From Pseudomonadota bacterium (GTDB lineage Bacteria > Pseudomonadota > Alphaproteobacteria > Sphingomonadales > Sphingomonadaceae): a stretch of DNA of 22,840 nt. The stretch spans positions 1 to 22,840 of the forward strand of contig JAEWIL010000006.1 in assembly GCA_023387085.1 (NCBI GenBank), written 5' to 3'. Below, piece after piece: positions 1-7,133 of the stretch. Within the stretch, counting starts at the first letter, position 1, and each line of letters begins with the position of its first letter. Both the position numbers and the translations under genes were made by a program. Below the pieces are notes generated by a model. That model was not told the DNA's origin and ran no database searches. It saw only the letters and a list, made by a program, of their open reading frames with translations.

Positions 1-1139
1 CCTATGGCGAACCGGGGCCGAGCGTCGACATGGCGATCCTGTCGCTGCACCTTGCCGGTGCATCGTCGATCCTGGGCGCGATCAACTTCATCACCACCAT
101 CTTCAACATGCGCGCGCCGGGCATGACCCTGCACAAGATGCCGCTGTTCGTGTGGTCGGTGCTGGTCACCGCCTTCCTGCTGCTGCTCGCGCTGCCCGTT
201 TTGGCCGCCGCGATCACCATGCTGCTGACCGATCGCAACTTCGGCACCACCTTTTACGACGCCACCGGCGGCGGCGATCCGGTGCTCTACCAGCATCTCT
301 TCTGGTTCTTCGGCCACCCCGAAGTGTACATCATGATTCTGCCGGGCTTCGGCATCGTCAGCCAGATCATTTCGACCTTCAGCCGTAAGCCGGTGTTCGG
401 CTATCTCGGCATGGCCTATGCGATGGTCGCGATCGGCGTTGTCGGCTTCATCGTGTGGGCGCACCACATGTTCACGGTGGGCATGAGCGTGAACCTGAAG
501 ATGTACTTCACCGCTGCGACGATGGTCATCGCGGTCCCGACGGGCATCAAGATCTTCAGCTGGATCGCCACCATGTGGGGCGGTTCGATGAGCTTCAAGA
601 CCCCGATGGTCTGGGCGCTCGGCTTCATCTTCATGTTCACCGTCGGCGGCGTCACCGGCGTCGTGCTCGCCAACGGCGGGGTCGATACCAACCTGCACGA
701 CACCTATTATGTCGTCGCGCACTTCCACTATGTGCTGTCGCTGGGCGCGGTCTTCTCGCTCTTCGCCGGCTTCTATTACTGGTTCCCGAAGATGTCGGGC
801 CGGATGTACAACGAGTTCCTCGGACAGTTGCACTTCTGGGTCTTCTTCATCGGCGTGAACGTCATGTTCTTCCCCCAGCACTTCCTGGGTCAGCAGGGCA
901 TGCCGCGCCGTTATCCCGACTATGCGGAAGCCTATGCCCATTGGCACCTGATCTCGTCCTACGGCTATGTGATCATGGCCGTCGGGATGCTCTTCTTCTT
1001 CCTGAACATCGGTTACTCGCTGTTCGCTGGCAAGAAGGCCGCCGACAATCCGTGGGGCGAAGGCGCGACGACGCTCGAATGGACGCTGTCGAGCCCGCCG
1101 CCGTTCCACCAGTTCAACGAACTGCCGCGGATCGCGTGA
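1..1139 (+). CDS. ctaD: Cytochrome c oxidase subunit I (aa3 type), 5'-truncated
   Basis: Catalytic subunit of the terminal heme-copper oxidase in the inner membrane. It reduces O2 to water at the heme a3/CuB centre and pumps protons. The window opens inside the gene, in frame from base 3, and about 378 codons remain to the TGA at 1137-1139. Visible are the HPEVY motif (His codon 315-317), which carries a CuB ligand, the proton-channel Glu and the cross-linked Tyr; the HH pair in WAHHMF (two further CuB ligands); the K-channel Lys in TGIKIFSW; and the two His of VVAHFHYV that ligate heme a3 and heme a. The N-terminal helices with the other heme a ligand lie outside the window. The C-terminus ends normally at FNELPRIA. 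The downstream genes are all oxidase biogenesis functions. Family assignment is certain; subunit II (ctaC) is presumably upstream. Confidence 0.98.
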   Translation, partial: YGEPGPSVDMAILSLHLAGASSILGAINFITTIFNMRAPGMTLHKMPLFVWSVLVTAFLLLLALPVLAAAITMLLTDRNFGTTFYDATGGGDPVLYQHLFWFFGHPEVYIMILPGFGIVSQIISTFSRKPVFGYLGMAYAMVAIGVVGFIVWAHHMFTVGMSVNLKMYFTAATMVIAVPTGIKIFSWIATMWGGSMSFKTPMVWALGFIFMFTVGGVTGVVLANGGVDTNLHDTYYVVAHFHYVLSLGAVFSLFAGFYYWFPKMSGRMYNEFLGQLHFWVFFIGVNVMFFPQHFLGQQGMPRRYPDYAEAYAHWHLISSYGYVIMAVGMLFFFLNIGYSLFAGKKAADNPWGEGATTLEWTLSSPPPFHQFNELPRIA

Positions 1140-1154
1140 CGTATATCGCCTGAC

Positions 1155-1198
1155 AAGCTCCGCCCCCTGCCGGGAGGCCTGGCAGGGGGCGCCAGCTT
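1155..1198 (+). terminator. Strong GC-rich stem-loop between ctaD and ctaB
   Basis: An 11-bp perfect stem (1161-1171 with 1181-1191) encloses a 9-nt loop. After a short internal mismatch a further 5-bp stem follows, AAGCT at 1155-1159 with AGCTT at 1194-1198. No T-run follows, so it is not a textbook intrinsic terminator. It ends only 15 nt before the ctaB start. It may attenuate transcription or protect the 3' end of the ctaD message, so that structural subunits are made in excess over assembly factors. The hairpin is seen; the role is inferred. Confidence 0.5.
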
Positions 1199-1212
1199 TC
1201 CGGCCTGGAGTT

Positions 1213-2127
1213 ATGATGGCGCAGAGCCTGACCCACAGCGAAATGTCGCTTCCGGCGGATTGGCGCGACCTGTTCGCGCTGACCAAGCCGCGCGTGATGT
1301 CGCTCGTTGTTTTCACCGCGCTGTGCGGCCTGCTCGCGGCGCCGGGCGGCGTCCACCCGGTCCTTGCCTTTTCGTCGATCCTTGCGATCGCGCTGGGGGC
1401 GGGGGCATCGGGGGCACTCAACCAATGGTATGAGGCGGGCCTTGACGCGAAAATGAAGCGCACCGCCGGGCGCCCGCTTCCCGCCGGGCGCCTCGACCCG
1501 CAGACGGCGCTGCAGTTCGGTGTGGGGCTCGCGGCCTTCTCGGTCTTCCTGATGCTGTTCGCCGCCAACTGGCAGGCGGCAGCGTTGCTGACGGTCTCGA
1601 TCCTGTTCTACGTCTTTGTTTACACGATGTGGCTGAAGCCGCGGACGCCGCAGAATATCGTCATTGGCGGCGCGGCCGGCGCGTTTCCGCCACTGATCGG
1701 CTGGGTCGCCGCGACGGGCAATATCGCGCCGTTGCCGGTGCTGCTGTTTCTCCTGATCTTTCTGTGGACCCCGCCGCATTTCTGGGCGCTCGCGCTGTTC
1801 GTGCGCTCGGACTATGCCGCCGCAGGCATCCCGATGATGCCGGTCGTGGCGGGCGAGACGTCGACGCGGCGCCAGATTCTCTTCTATGCGATCATCATGG
1901 CGATCGGCGCGGTCGCGCCGTGGCCGCTGGGCTACACGGGCGCGCTCTATGGCTGGACGGCGGTCGTCCTGTCGGCGGTCTTCGTCCTACTCTCGATCCA
2001 GGTCGGGACGCGCAAAACCGGCGAGGGCGACCGGATGCTTCCCGAAAAACGCCTCTTCGCTTATTCGGTCGCCTATCTCTTCATATCGTTCGGCGCGGTC
2101 GTCGCTGACCATTGGTGGCCCTTATGA
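1213..2127 (+). CDS. ctaB: Protoheme IX farnesyltransferase (heme O synthase)
   Basis: UbiA-family prenyltransferase of the inner membrane that attaches a farnesyl group to heme b, giving heme O, the precursor of the heme A needed by CtaD. The protein is 304 residues and has the family signature N70-x3-E-x3-D78 followed by MKRTAGRPLP, where Mg-diphosphate binds. The conserved YTMWLKPRTPQNIVIGG and AGIPMMPVVAGE segments are also present. It is strongly hydrophobic throughout, as expected for a multi-helix enzyme. Two tandem ATGs exist, at 1213 and 1216. The GGAG at 1207-1210 is better spaced for the second (5 nt rather than 2), so the true protein may be one residue shorter. The stop overlaps the next start as ATGA. 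Confidence 0.96.
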   Translation: MMAQSLTHSEMSLPADWRDLFALTKPRVMSLVVFTALCGLLAAPGGVHPVLAFSSILAIALGAGASGALNQWYEAGLDAKMKRTAGRPLPAGRLDPQTALQFGVGLAAFSVFLMLFAANWQAAALLTVSILFYVFVYTMWLKPRTPQNIVIGGAAGAFPPLIGWVAATGNIAPLPVLLFLLIFLWTPPHFWALALFVRSDYAAAGIPMMPVVAGETSTRRQILFYAIIMAIGAVAPWPLGYTGALYGWTAVVLSAVFVLLSIQVGTRKTGEGDRMLPEKRLFAYSVAYLFISFGAVVADHWWPL

Positions 2128-2291
2128 CCGACGAACCCCGGCAGGAGCCGCCGACTCCCGAACAGCCGTTCGACGAGGCGGAGTACCGCCGCCGCCAGCG
2201 CAGCCGCGCCAATTTGATGGGCTGGATCCTGGGCGGGCTCGCCTTCCTGTTTTTCTTCATCACAATGGCGCGAATGGTGGTGCCCAAATGA
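2124..2291 (+). CDS. 55-residue single-helix membrane protein of the oxidase operon (CoxF-like)
   Basis: Small gene between ctaB and ctaG. It is joined on both sides by 4-nt ATGA overlaps: its ATG at 2124 overlaps the ctaB TGA, and its TGA at 2289-2291 overlaps the ctaG ATG. The first 30 residues are polar and acidic, then basic (YRRRQRSR, residues 21-28). One hydrophobic segment follows (about residues 32-50), ending MVVPK. The predicted topology is therefore cytoplasmic N-terminus with one membrane helix. Alphaproteobacterial oxidase clusters often carry a small one-helix protein here, called CoxF in rhizobia. Identity with CoxF is inferred from position, size and topology only. The two-sided coupling makes a random reading frame unlikely. 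Confidence 0.85.
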   Translation: MTDEPRQEPPTPEQPFDEAEYRRRQRSRANLMGWILGGLAFLFFFITMARMVVPK

Positions 2292-2845
2292 AGACGATGT
2301 CGGCCAACGCAAAGACTGCCTCGCTCGCGGGACTGCTCGTCGTCGCGATGGTCGGGCTCGGCTTCGCTTCGGTGCCGCTGTACAATCTCTTCTGCCGCGT
2401 GACCGGTTTCGGCGGCACGACCCAGCGCTACGATCCCGTCGCCGCGGCCGAAACGCCGAAGGTGCTGAGCGACACCATGTCCATCCGCTTCGATTCCAAT
2501 GTCTCGCCGGGCCTGCCGTGGAAATTCTATCCCGAGCATCCGACCGACACGGTCAGCATCGGCGCGCGCGACATGGCCATTTTCATCGCCCGGAATGAAT
2601 CGCCGCATGCGGTCACCGGTACCGCCAGTTTTAACGTCACGCCCGACGCGGCGGGTAAATATTTTACCAAGATTCAGTGTTTTTGCTTCACCCAGCAGAC
2701 GCTGAAGGCGGGGGAACAGGTCCGCATGCCGGTGCTCTTCTTCGTCGATCCGAAGATCATGGACGACCCCGACGCGCGCGACATTCAGGAAATCACGCTC
2801 AGCTACACCTTCCACCCTGTAGACGCGGATAAAATCGCGAGCTAA
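2288..2845 (+). CDS. ctaG: Cytochrome c oxidase assembly protein CtaG/Cox11 (CuB chaperone)
   Basis: Membrane-anchored periplasmic copper protein that delivers copper to the CuB site of subunit I. The protein is 185 residues, with an N-terminal membrane helix (about residues 11-28), the PLYNLFCRVTG motif containing Cys36, and the hallmark CFCF motif with Cys131 and Cys133. These three cysteines are the copper ligands known in Cox11. The conserved block MPVLFFVDP follows. The start at 2288 is chosen because it overlaps the upstream stop as ATGA and gives the normal family length. The frame stays open upstream into ctaB, but that extension does not look like Cox11. A second ATG at 2297 is possible but less likely. 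Confidence 0.96.
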   Translation: MKTMSANAKTASLAGLLVVAMVGLGFASVPLYNLFCRVTGFGGTTQRYDPVAAAETPKVLSDTMSIRFDSNVSPGLPWKFYPEHPTDTVSIGARDMAIFIARNESPHAVTGTASFNVTPDAAGKYFTKIQCFCFTQQTLKAGEQVRMPVLFFVDPKIMDDPDARDIQEITLSYTFHPVDADKIAS

Positions 2846-2880
2846 GGCCGCGATCAAAGAGTCTTACCAAGGACCGGCGG

Positions 2881-2899
2881 GTGGTGGGGAAACCATCAC
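2881..2899 (+). promoter_or_regulatory. Small stem-loop in the ctaE leader
   Basis: A 7-bp stem including one G-U pair (2881-2887 with 2893-2899) with loop GGAAA lies 27 nt before the ctaE start. The 81-nt gap between ctaG and ctaE is the longest spacing within this cluster after ctaD-ctaB. The hairpin may influence ctaE expression or be a processing site. It is short and could be chance. Confidence 0.25.
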
Positions 2900-2926
2900 G
2901 CTGGGGCAAAAAACGGGAAAAACGCC

Positions 2927-3802
2927 ATGTCCGGTGCCAAACATCATGACTATCACCTTGTAAATCCCAGCGTCTGGCCGCTGATCGGGTCGGTTGCCGC
3001 ACTCGTCATGTTCTTTGGCGGCGTCATGGCGATGCACGCCGATTATTTCGGCGGGATCGGCAAATGGGTGCTCGGCCTCGGCATCGCGGGCGTGATCGCC
3101 ACCTTCTTCAGCTGGTGGTCGGACGTGATCAACGAAGCGCATGCGGGCGATCATACGCCGGTTGTCCAGTTGCACATGCGCTACGGCATGATCCTGTTCA
3201 TTGCTTCCGAAGTCATGTTCTTCGTCGGCTGGTTCTGGGCCTGGTTCGATTTCTCGCTCTTCCCGGTTCCGGTCGAGATCGTCGACGGTGCCGTGACCTC
3301 GCTCTTCGGACAGGATGGCGCCGCCGCGGCGACGATCTGGCCGCCGAAGGGCATCCATGTCATCGACGCTTTCTCGCTGCCGTTGCTCAACACGCTGATC
3401 CTGCTCTGCTCGGGCACGACGATCACCTGGGCGCATCATTCGCTGATCCATGGCGACCGCGAAGGGCTCAAGAAGGGCTTGTGGCTGACGATCATCCTCG
3501 GCCTGACCTTCAGCGCGATCCAGGCATATGAATATGCCGAGGCGCCGTTCCCGTTCGGCACGATCAACTATACCTCGGCCTTCTTCATGGCGACCGGCTT
3601 CCACGGTTTCCATGTGATCGTCGGCACGATCTTCCTGATCGTCTGCCTCGTCCGCAGCTACAAGGGCCACTTCACCCCGCAGCAGCATTTCGGCTTCGAA
3701 GCCGCTGCCTGGTACTGGCACTTCGTCGACGTCGTTTGGCTGTTCCTCTTCATCATCGTCTATGTATGGGGTGGCTGGGGCGCGCCGGTCGCCGCGCACT
3801 AA
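2927..3802 (+). CDS. ctaE: Cytochrome c oxidase subunit III
   Basis: Structural subunit III of the aa3 oxidase, which stabilises the catalytic core and its proton uptake. The protein is 291 residues with the typical start HHDYHLVNPSVWPL and about seven hydrophobic segments. The helix SEVMFFVGWFWAWF carries Glu95, equivalent to the conserved membrane carboxylate of this family. Also present are the WAHHSL motif, GFHGFHVIVG and the C-terminal AWYWHFVDVVWLFLF signature. The start ATG at 2927 follows a purine-rich stretch (GGGA at about 2915) rather than a strong ribosome-binding site. It ends with TAA at 3800-3802, one base before the likely TTG start of the next gene. Confidence 0.97.
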   Translation: MSGAKHHDYHLVNPSVWPLIGSVAALVMFFGGVMAMHADYFGGIGKWVLGLGIAGVIATFFSWWSDVINEAHAGDHTPVVQLHMRYGMILFIASEVMFFVGWFWAWFDFSLFPVPVEIVDGAVTSLFGQDGAAAATIWPPKGIHVIDAFSLPLLNTLILLCSGTTITWAHHSLIHGDREGLKKGLWLTIILGLTFSAIQAYEYAEAPFPFGTINYTSAFFMATGFHGFHVIVGTIFLIVCLVRSYKGHFTPQQHFGFEAAAWYWHFVDVVWLFLFIIVYVWGGWGAPVAAH

Positions 3803-3803
3803 A

Positions 3804-4190
3804 TTGCCGGACGACAGTCAGACTGCAAAGGGGCAGCCGCCGATCTGGCGCGCTGCCCTTTTTGCGACCTGCCCCGAATGCGGCGCGCCGGGATTGTTCG
3901 ATGGCGCGATCCAGTTCCGCGATCGCTGCCCGTCGTGCGGGCTCGATTATGGTCGGTACAATGTCGGCGACGGCCCCGCGGCTTTTCTGACCCTGATTAT
4001 CGGCGCCTTGCTCATCGCTCTCGCGCTCGGACTCGACAGCGTCCTCCACCCGCCGCTCTGGGTTCATGTCATTCTGTGGGTGCCGTTGACCGTCGCCGCG
4101 GTGGTGTACGGCCTGCGTGTCGCCAAGGCGGCACTGCTCGCGAGCGAGCATCAGCGCAAGGCGGCCGAAGGAAAGCGGAGCGATGACTGA
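3804..4190 (+). CDS. DUF983 zinc-ribbon membrane protein
   Basis: Small membrane protein (128 residues from the TTG at 3804) with an N-terminal CPECG...CPSCG pair of zinc-knuckle motifs. These precede GLDYGRYNVGDGPAAF and two hydrophobic segments (LTLIIGALLIALALGL and HVILWVPLTVAAVVYGL). DUF983 proteins are regularly found in alphaproteobacterial oxidase clusters. Their biochemical role is not established, though assembly or metal handling is plausible from context. Start choice: an in-frame ATG exists at 3762 but overlaps ctaE by 41 nt and adds 14 residues unlike the family. TTG at 3804, immediately after the ctaE stop, gives the usual length. No clear ribosome-binding site is seen, so translation probably depends on coupling to ctaE. 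The 3' end overlaps the SURF1 gene by 8 nt. Confidence 0.85.
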   Translation: MPDDSQTAKGQPPIWRAALFATCPECGAPGLFDGAIQFRDRCPSCGLDYGRYNVGDGPAAFLTLIIGALLIALALGLDSVLHPPLWVHVILWVPLTVAAVVYGLRVAKAALLASEHQRKAAEGKRSDD

Positions 4191-4824
4191 GACACCCCAG
4201 GCCCCGCGCCGCTGGCCGGTTATCCCGACGATCATCGTATCATGCGCGGTGGCGGCGATGGTTGCGCTGGGTGTCTGGCAGCTCCAGCGCAAGGGCGAGA
4301 AGGAGGCCCTGATCGCGCTGTACGAACGCAACATGGCAATGTCCTCGCTCGTCGCCTATCCCAAGCTGCCGCCCGTTCCCGACGCGCTGCTGTTCCGCAA
4401 GTCGAGCGTCGTGTGCCTGGAACCGGTGCGCTGGGATCCGCGCAGCGGCACCGACCGCAAGGGCAATTCGGGTATCCGCATGATCGCCGACTGCCGCACC
4501 GGTGCCGAGGGGCCGGGGGTACTTGTCGATGTTGGTACATCGGACGATTTCACTCCACCCAAATGGAGCGGCGGAACCGTGCAGGGAACGGTGGTTCCCG
4601 GGCCGGAGCAGCCGACATTGGTCGCGCGGCTCATGGGCAATGCGGTCCCGGCGCGCGCGATGCTCGTCGCCGATACGCCGGTGGCGGGACTCCGCGCCAG
4701 CGCGGTGCCTTCGGGCGCGGACGTGCCGAACAATCACCTCGCTTATGCCTTCCAATGGTTCTTCTTCGCGGCCGTCGCGCTGATTATCTATGCCCTGGCG
4801 GTCCGCCGCCGCTTGCAGCCGTGA
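4183..4824 (+). CDS. SURF1-family cytochrome oxidase assembly protein
   Basis: Inner-membrane protein that helps insert heme A into subunit I. The protein is 213 residues in the classic SURF1 layout: N-terminal helix (about residues 12-30), then GVWQLQRKGEKEALI, a periplasmic domain, and a C-terminal helix introduced by NNHLAYAFQWFFFA, the diagnostic second motif. The ATG at 4183 overlaps the DUF983 stop by 8 nt, with GGAG at 4177-4180 close in front. The central domain is divergent, with two cysteines (VVCLEP, ADCRT) I do not recognise as family features. In-frame sequence upstream of 4183 belongs to the DUF983 gene and is rejected. The downstream thrC starts 28 nt later. Confidence 0.92.
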   Translation: MTETPQAPRRWPVIPTIIVSCAVAAMVALGVWQLQRKGEKEALIALYERNMAMSSLVAYPKLPPVPDALLFRKSSVVCLEPVRWDPRSGTDRKGNSGIRMIADCRTGAEGPGVLVDVGTSDDFTPPKWSGGTVQGTVVPGPEQPTLVARLMGNAVPARAMLVADTPVAGLRASAVPSGADVPNNHLAYAFQWFFFAAVALIIYALAVRRRLQP

Positions 4825-4852
4825 CGGTGCGCCGTTAGGGCGCATTCCCGAC

Positions 4853-6250
4853 ATGGACTATATCAGCACCCGCGGCTCCGCGCCGACCCTCGACTTCCGC
4901 GCCGCCACGCTCGCCGGCCTTGCCAGCGACGGCGGGCTCTATGTGCCGGCGCAATGGCCGCAGATGTCGGCCGAGGAAATCCGCGCGCTCGCCGGGCTCG
5001 ACTATGCCGAAACCGCGGTGCGGGTGATGACGCCGTTCGTCGCGGATATCCTCACCGAGGATGAGCTCCGCGCCCTCTGCCGAGCCGCTTACGGGCGCTT
5101 CAGCCACGACGCGGTAACGCCGATGGTGCAGCTCGACCATCGCCACTGGCTGCTCGAACTCTTCCATGGCCCGACGCTGGCCTTCAAGGACGTCGCGCTC
5201 CAGTTGCTCGGTCAGTTGTTCGAGAAATTCCTTGGCGGCGGCGACACCGACATCACCATCGTCGGCGCGACGTCCGGCGACACCGGATCTGCGGCGATCG
5301 AGGCGGTCGCGGGGCGCGAGCATATCCGCATCTTCATTCTCCATCCCGAAGGCCGCGTCAGCGACGTCCAGCGTCGACAGATGACGACGGTACTCGCTCC
5401 CAATGTGCACAATATCGCGATCGACGGCAGCTTCGACGATGCGCAGGCAATGGTGAAGCGGCTGTTCGGCGATGCCGAGGCGCAGGGTCGGATCACCCTG
5501 TCGGCGGTGAACAGCATCAACTGGGCGCGGCTGATGGCGCAGGTCGTCTATTATTTCTATGCTGCCGTTCGGCTGGGGGCGCCCGAGCGGCCGATTGCGT
5601 TCAGCGTACCGACGGGCAATTTCGGCGACGTCTTTGCGGGCTATGTCGCCTCGCGGATGGGATTGCCGGTCGCGCGGCTCGTCGTCGCCACCAACGTCAA
5701 CGACATCCTTCACCGCGCGCTCTCGAGCGGCGACTATAGCGCCGGCACCGTCACCGCGACCGCGACCCCCAGCATGGACATCCAGGTCAGCAGCAATTTC
5801 GAACGGCTGCTGTTCGACCTGTCGGGCCGCGACGGCGCCGCAATTACCGGCATGATGCGCGATTTCGACGCGAACCGCGCGATGACGATCCCCGAGGATA
5901 TGCTTGGCGGTGCGCGGGAGCTCTTCTCCAGCGCCCGCATCGACGGCGACGGCATGACGCTCGCACTCCGCTGGGCGCAGGAGCATGGCGGACAGATCAT
6001 CGACCCGCACAGCGCGGTCGGCCTCGCCGCCGCGCGCGCGCTTCAGATCGATGCCGACATACCGGTCGTCACCCTCGCGACTGCGCATCCGGCGAAGTTC
6101 CGCGAAGCGGTCGAACGTGCGACGGGCGTGCGGCCGCCGCTCCCCGCGCGGCTCGGCAATCTGTTCGAGCGCGAGGAACGCTACACGAAGCTTCCGGGCA
6201 ATTATGACGTGGTGAAGGCCCATATCCTTGCCGAGGCGGCGCGTGGCTGA
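4853..6250 (+). CDS. thrC: Threonine synthase
   Basis: PLP enzyme converting O-phosphohomoserine to threonine, the last step of threonine synthesis, in the cytoplasm. The protein is 465 residues, normal for the longer proteobacterial type. It begins with the family N-terminus YISTRGSAPTLDFRAATLAGLASDGGLYVP. The PLP lysine is Lys112 in HGPTLAFKDVALQLLGQ. The phosphate-binding ATSGDTGSAA follows, then VNSINWARLMAQVVYYFYA and VPTGNFGDVFAGY. The start ATG at 4853 fits the family. Sequence upstream in the same frame overlaps SURF1 and is not family-like. No function links it to the oxidase genes directly, but it sits in the same transcriptional direction with a 28-nt gap, an arrangement I recall from sphingomonads. 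Confidence 0.97.
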   Translation: MDYISTRGSAPTLDFRAATLAGLASDGGLYVPAQWPQMSAEEIRALAGLDYAETAVRVMTPFVADILTEDELRALCRAAYGRFSHDAVTPMVQLDHRHWLLELFHGPTLAFKDVALQLLGQLFEKFLGGGDTDITIVGATSGDTGSAAIEAVAGREHIRIFILHPEGRVSDVQRRQMTTVLAPNVHNIAIDGSFDDAQAMVKRLFGDAEAQGRITLSAVNSINWARLMAQVVYYFYAAVRLGAPERPIAFSVPTGNFGDVFAGYVASRMGLPVARLVVATNVNDILHRALSSGDYSAGTVTATATPSMDIQVSSNFERLLFDLSGRDGAAITGMMRDFDANRAMTIPEDMLGGARELFSSARIDGDGMTLALRWAQEHGGQIIDPHSAVGLAAARALQIDADIPVVTLATAHPAKFREAVERATGVRPPLPARLGNLFEREERYTKLPGNYDVVKAHILAEAARG

Positions 6251-7133
6251 GCTTCCGCCCCTGGTAGCGCTGATCGGCGAGGCTTGGGACGATTACGGGC
6301 TGATCGACAGCGGCGGCGGGCGCAAGCTCGAACGCTATGGCCGCTATCGCTTCATCCGTCCCGAACCGCAGGCGATGTGGCAGCCCGCGCTGCCAGAGAG
6401 CGAGTGGGACACCGCCGACGGAGAGTTCGTCCCGGCGTCGGACGACGATGGCGGCGGCCGCTGGTATTTTAACAAGCCGGTGCCGAAAGAGGGGTGGCCG
6501 CTCGGCTGGCGCGAGACGCGCTTTACCGCGAGTTGTACGCCGTTCCGACATCTCGGCTTCTTTCCCGATATGGCGCCGGTGTGGGACTGGCTGCGCGCGC
6601 AGGTCGCGGGCAAGCCCGACCCGGCGTTTCTCAACCTCTTTGGCTACACTGGCGTTGGAAGCCAGGCGCTCGCCGCCGCTGGTGCCAGTGTGACCCATGT
6701 CGACGCGTCGAAAAAATCGGTCGCGCAGGCGCGCGACAATGCCGCGCTCGCGGGAATGGAGGATAGACCTGTTCGCTGGATCGTCGACGACGCGGGCAAG
6801 TTTACCGCGCGCGAAGTGCGCCGCGAGCGGCGTTACGATGCGATTCTGCTCGATCCTCCCAAATTCGGGCGCGGGCCCAATAACGAACGCTGGCAACTCG
6901 AAGAGGGGCTCGCGCCGCTGCTCGCCGACTGCCGCCGGTTGCTCGACGCCGATAGCCGCGCGCTGTTCCTGACGGTCTATGCCGTCCGCATGTCGGCGCT
7001 CGCGATCGGCGAGCTGCTCGCGCAGTTGTTCGCCGATCTGCCGGGCAAGGTCGAATGCGGCGAGCTCGCGGTGCGCGAAGAGGCGCGGGGGCTTTTGCTT
7101 CCCACGGCGATTTTCGCGCGCTGGAGCCGCTAG
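6243..7133 (+). CDS. Class I SAM-dependent methyltransferase, RlmI-like
   Basis: Predicted cytoplasmic RNA methyltransferase of the COG1092 (RlmI/RlmK-related) type, 296 residues. It has the SAM-binding motif I FLNLFGYTGVGS, followed by motif II THVDASKKSV and the catalytic-loop motif YDAILLDPPKFGRGP. The N-terminal region (about residues 1-110) contains WYFNKPVPKEGWPLGW, seen in this subgroup, and there is no PUA domain of the full-length RlmI type. The GTG at 6243 is chosen as start: it overlaps the thrC stop by 8 nt, like the other couplings here, and has GAGG at 6233-6236 six bases in front. A TTG at 6228 is the alternative. The substrate (which rRNA position) cannot be told from sequence. 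Confidence 0.85.
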   Translation: MAELPPLVALIGEAWDDYGLIDSGGGRKLERYGRYRFIRPEPQAMWQPALPESEWDTADGEFVPASDDDGGGRWYFNKPVPKEGWPLGWRETRFTASCTPFRHLGFFPDMAPVWDWLRAQVAGKPDPAFLNLFGYTGVGSQALAAAGASVTHVDASKKSVAQARDNAALAGMEDRPVRWIVDDAGKFTAREVRRERRYDAILLDPPKFGRGPNNERWQLEEGLAPLLADCRRLLDADSRALFLTVYAVRMSALAIGELLAQLFADLPGKVECGELAVREEARGLLLPTAIFARWSR

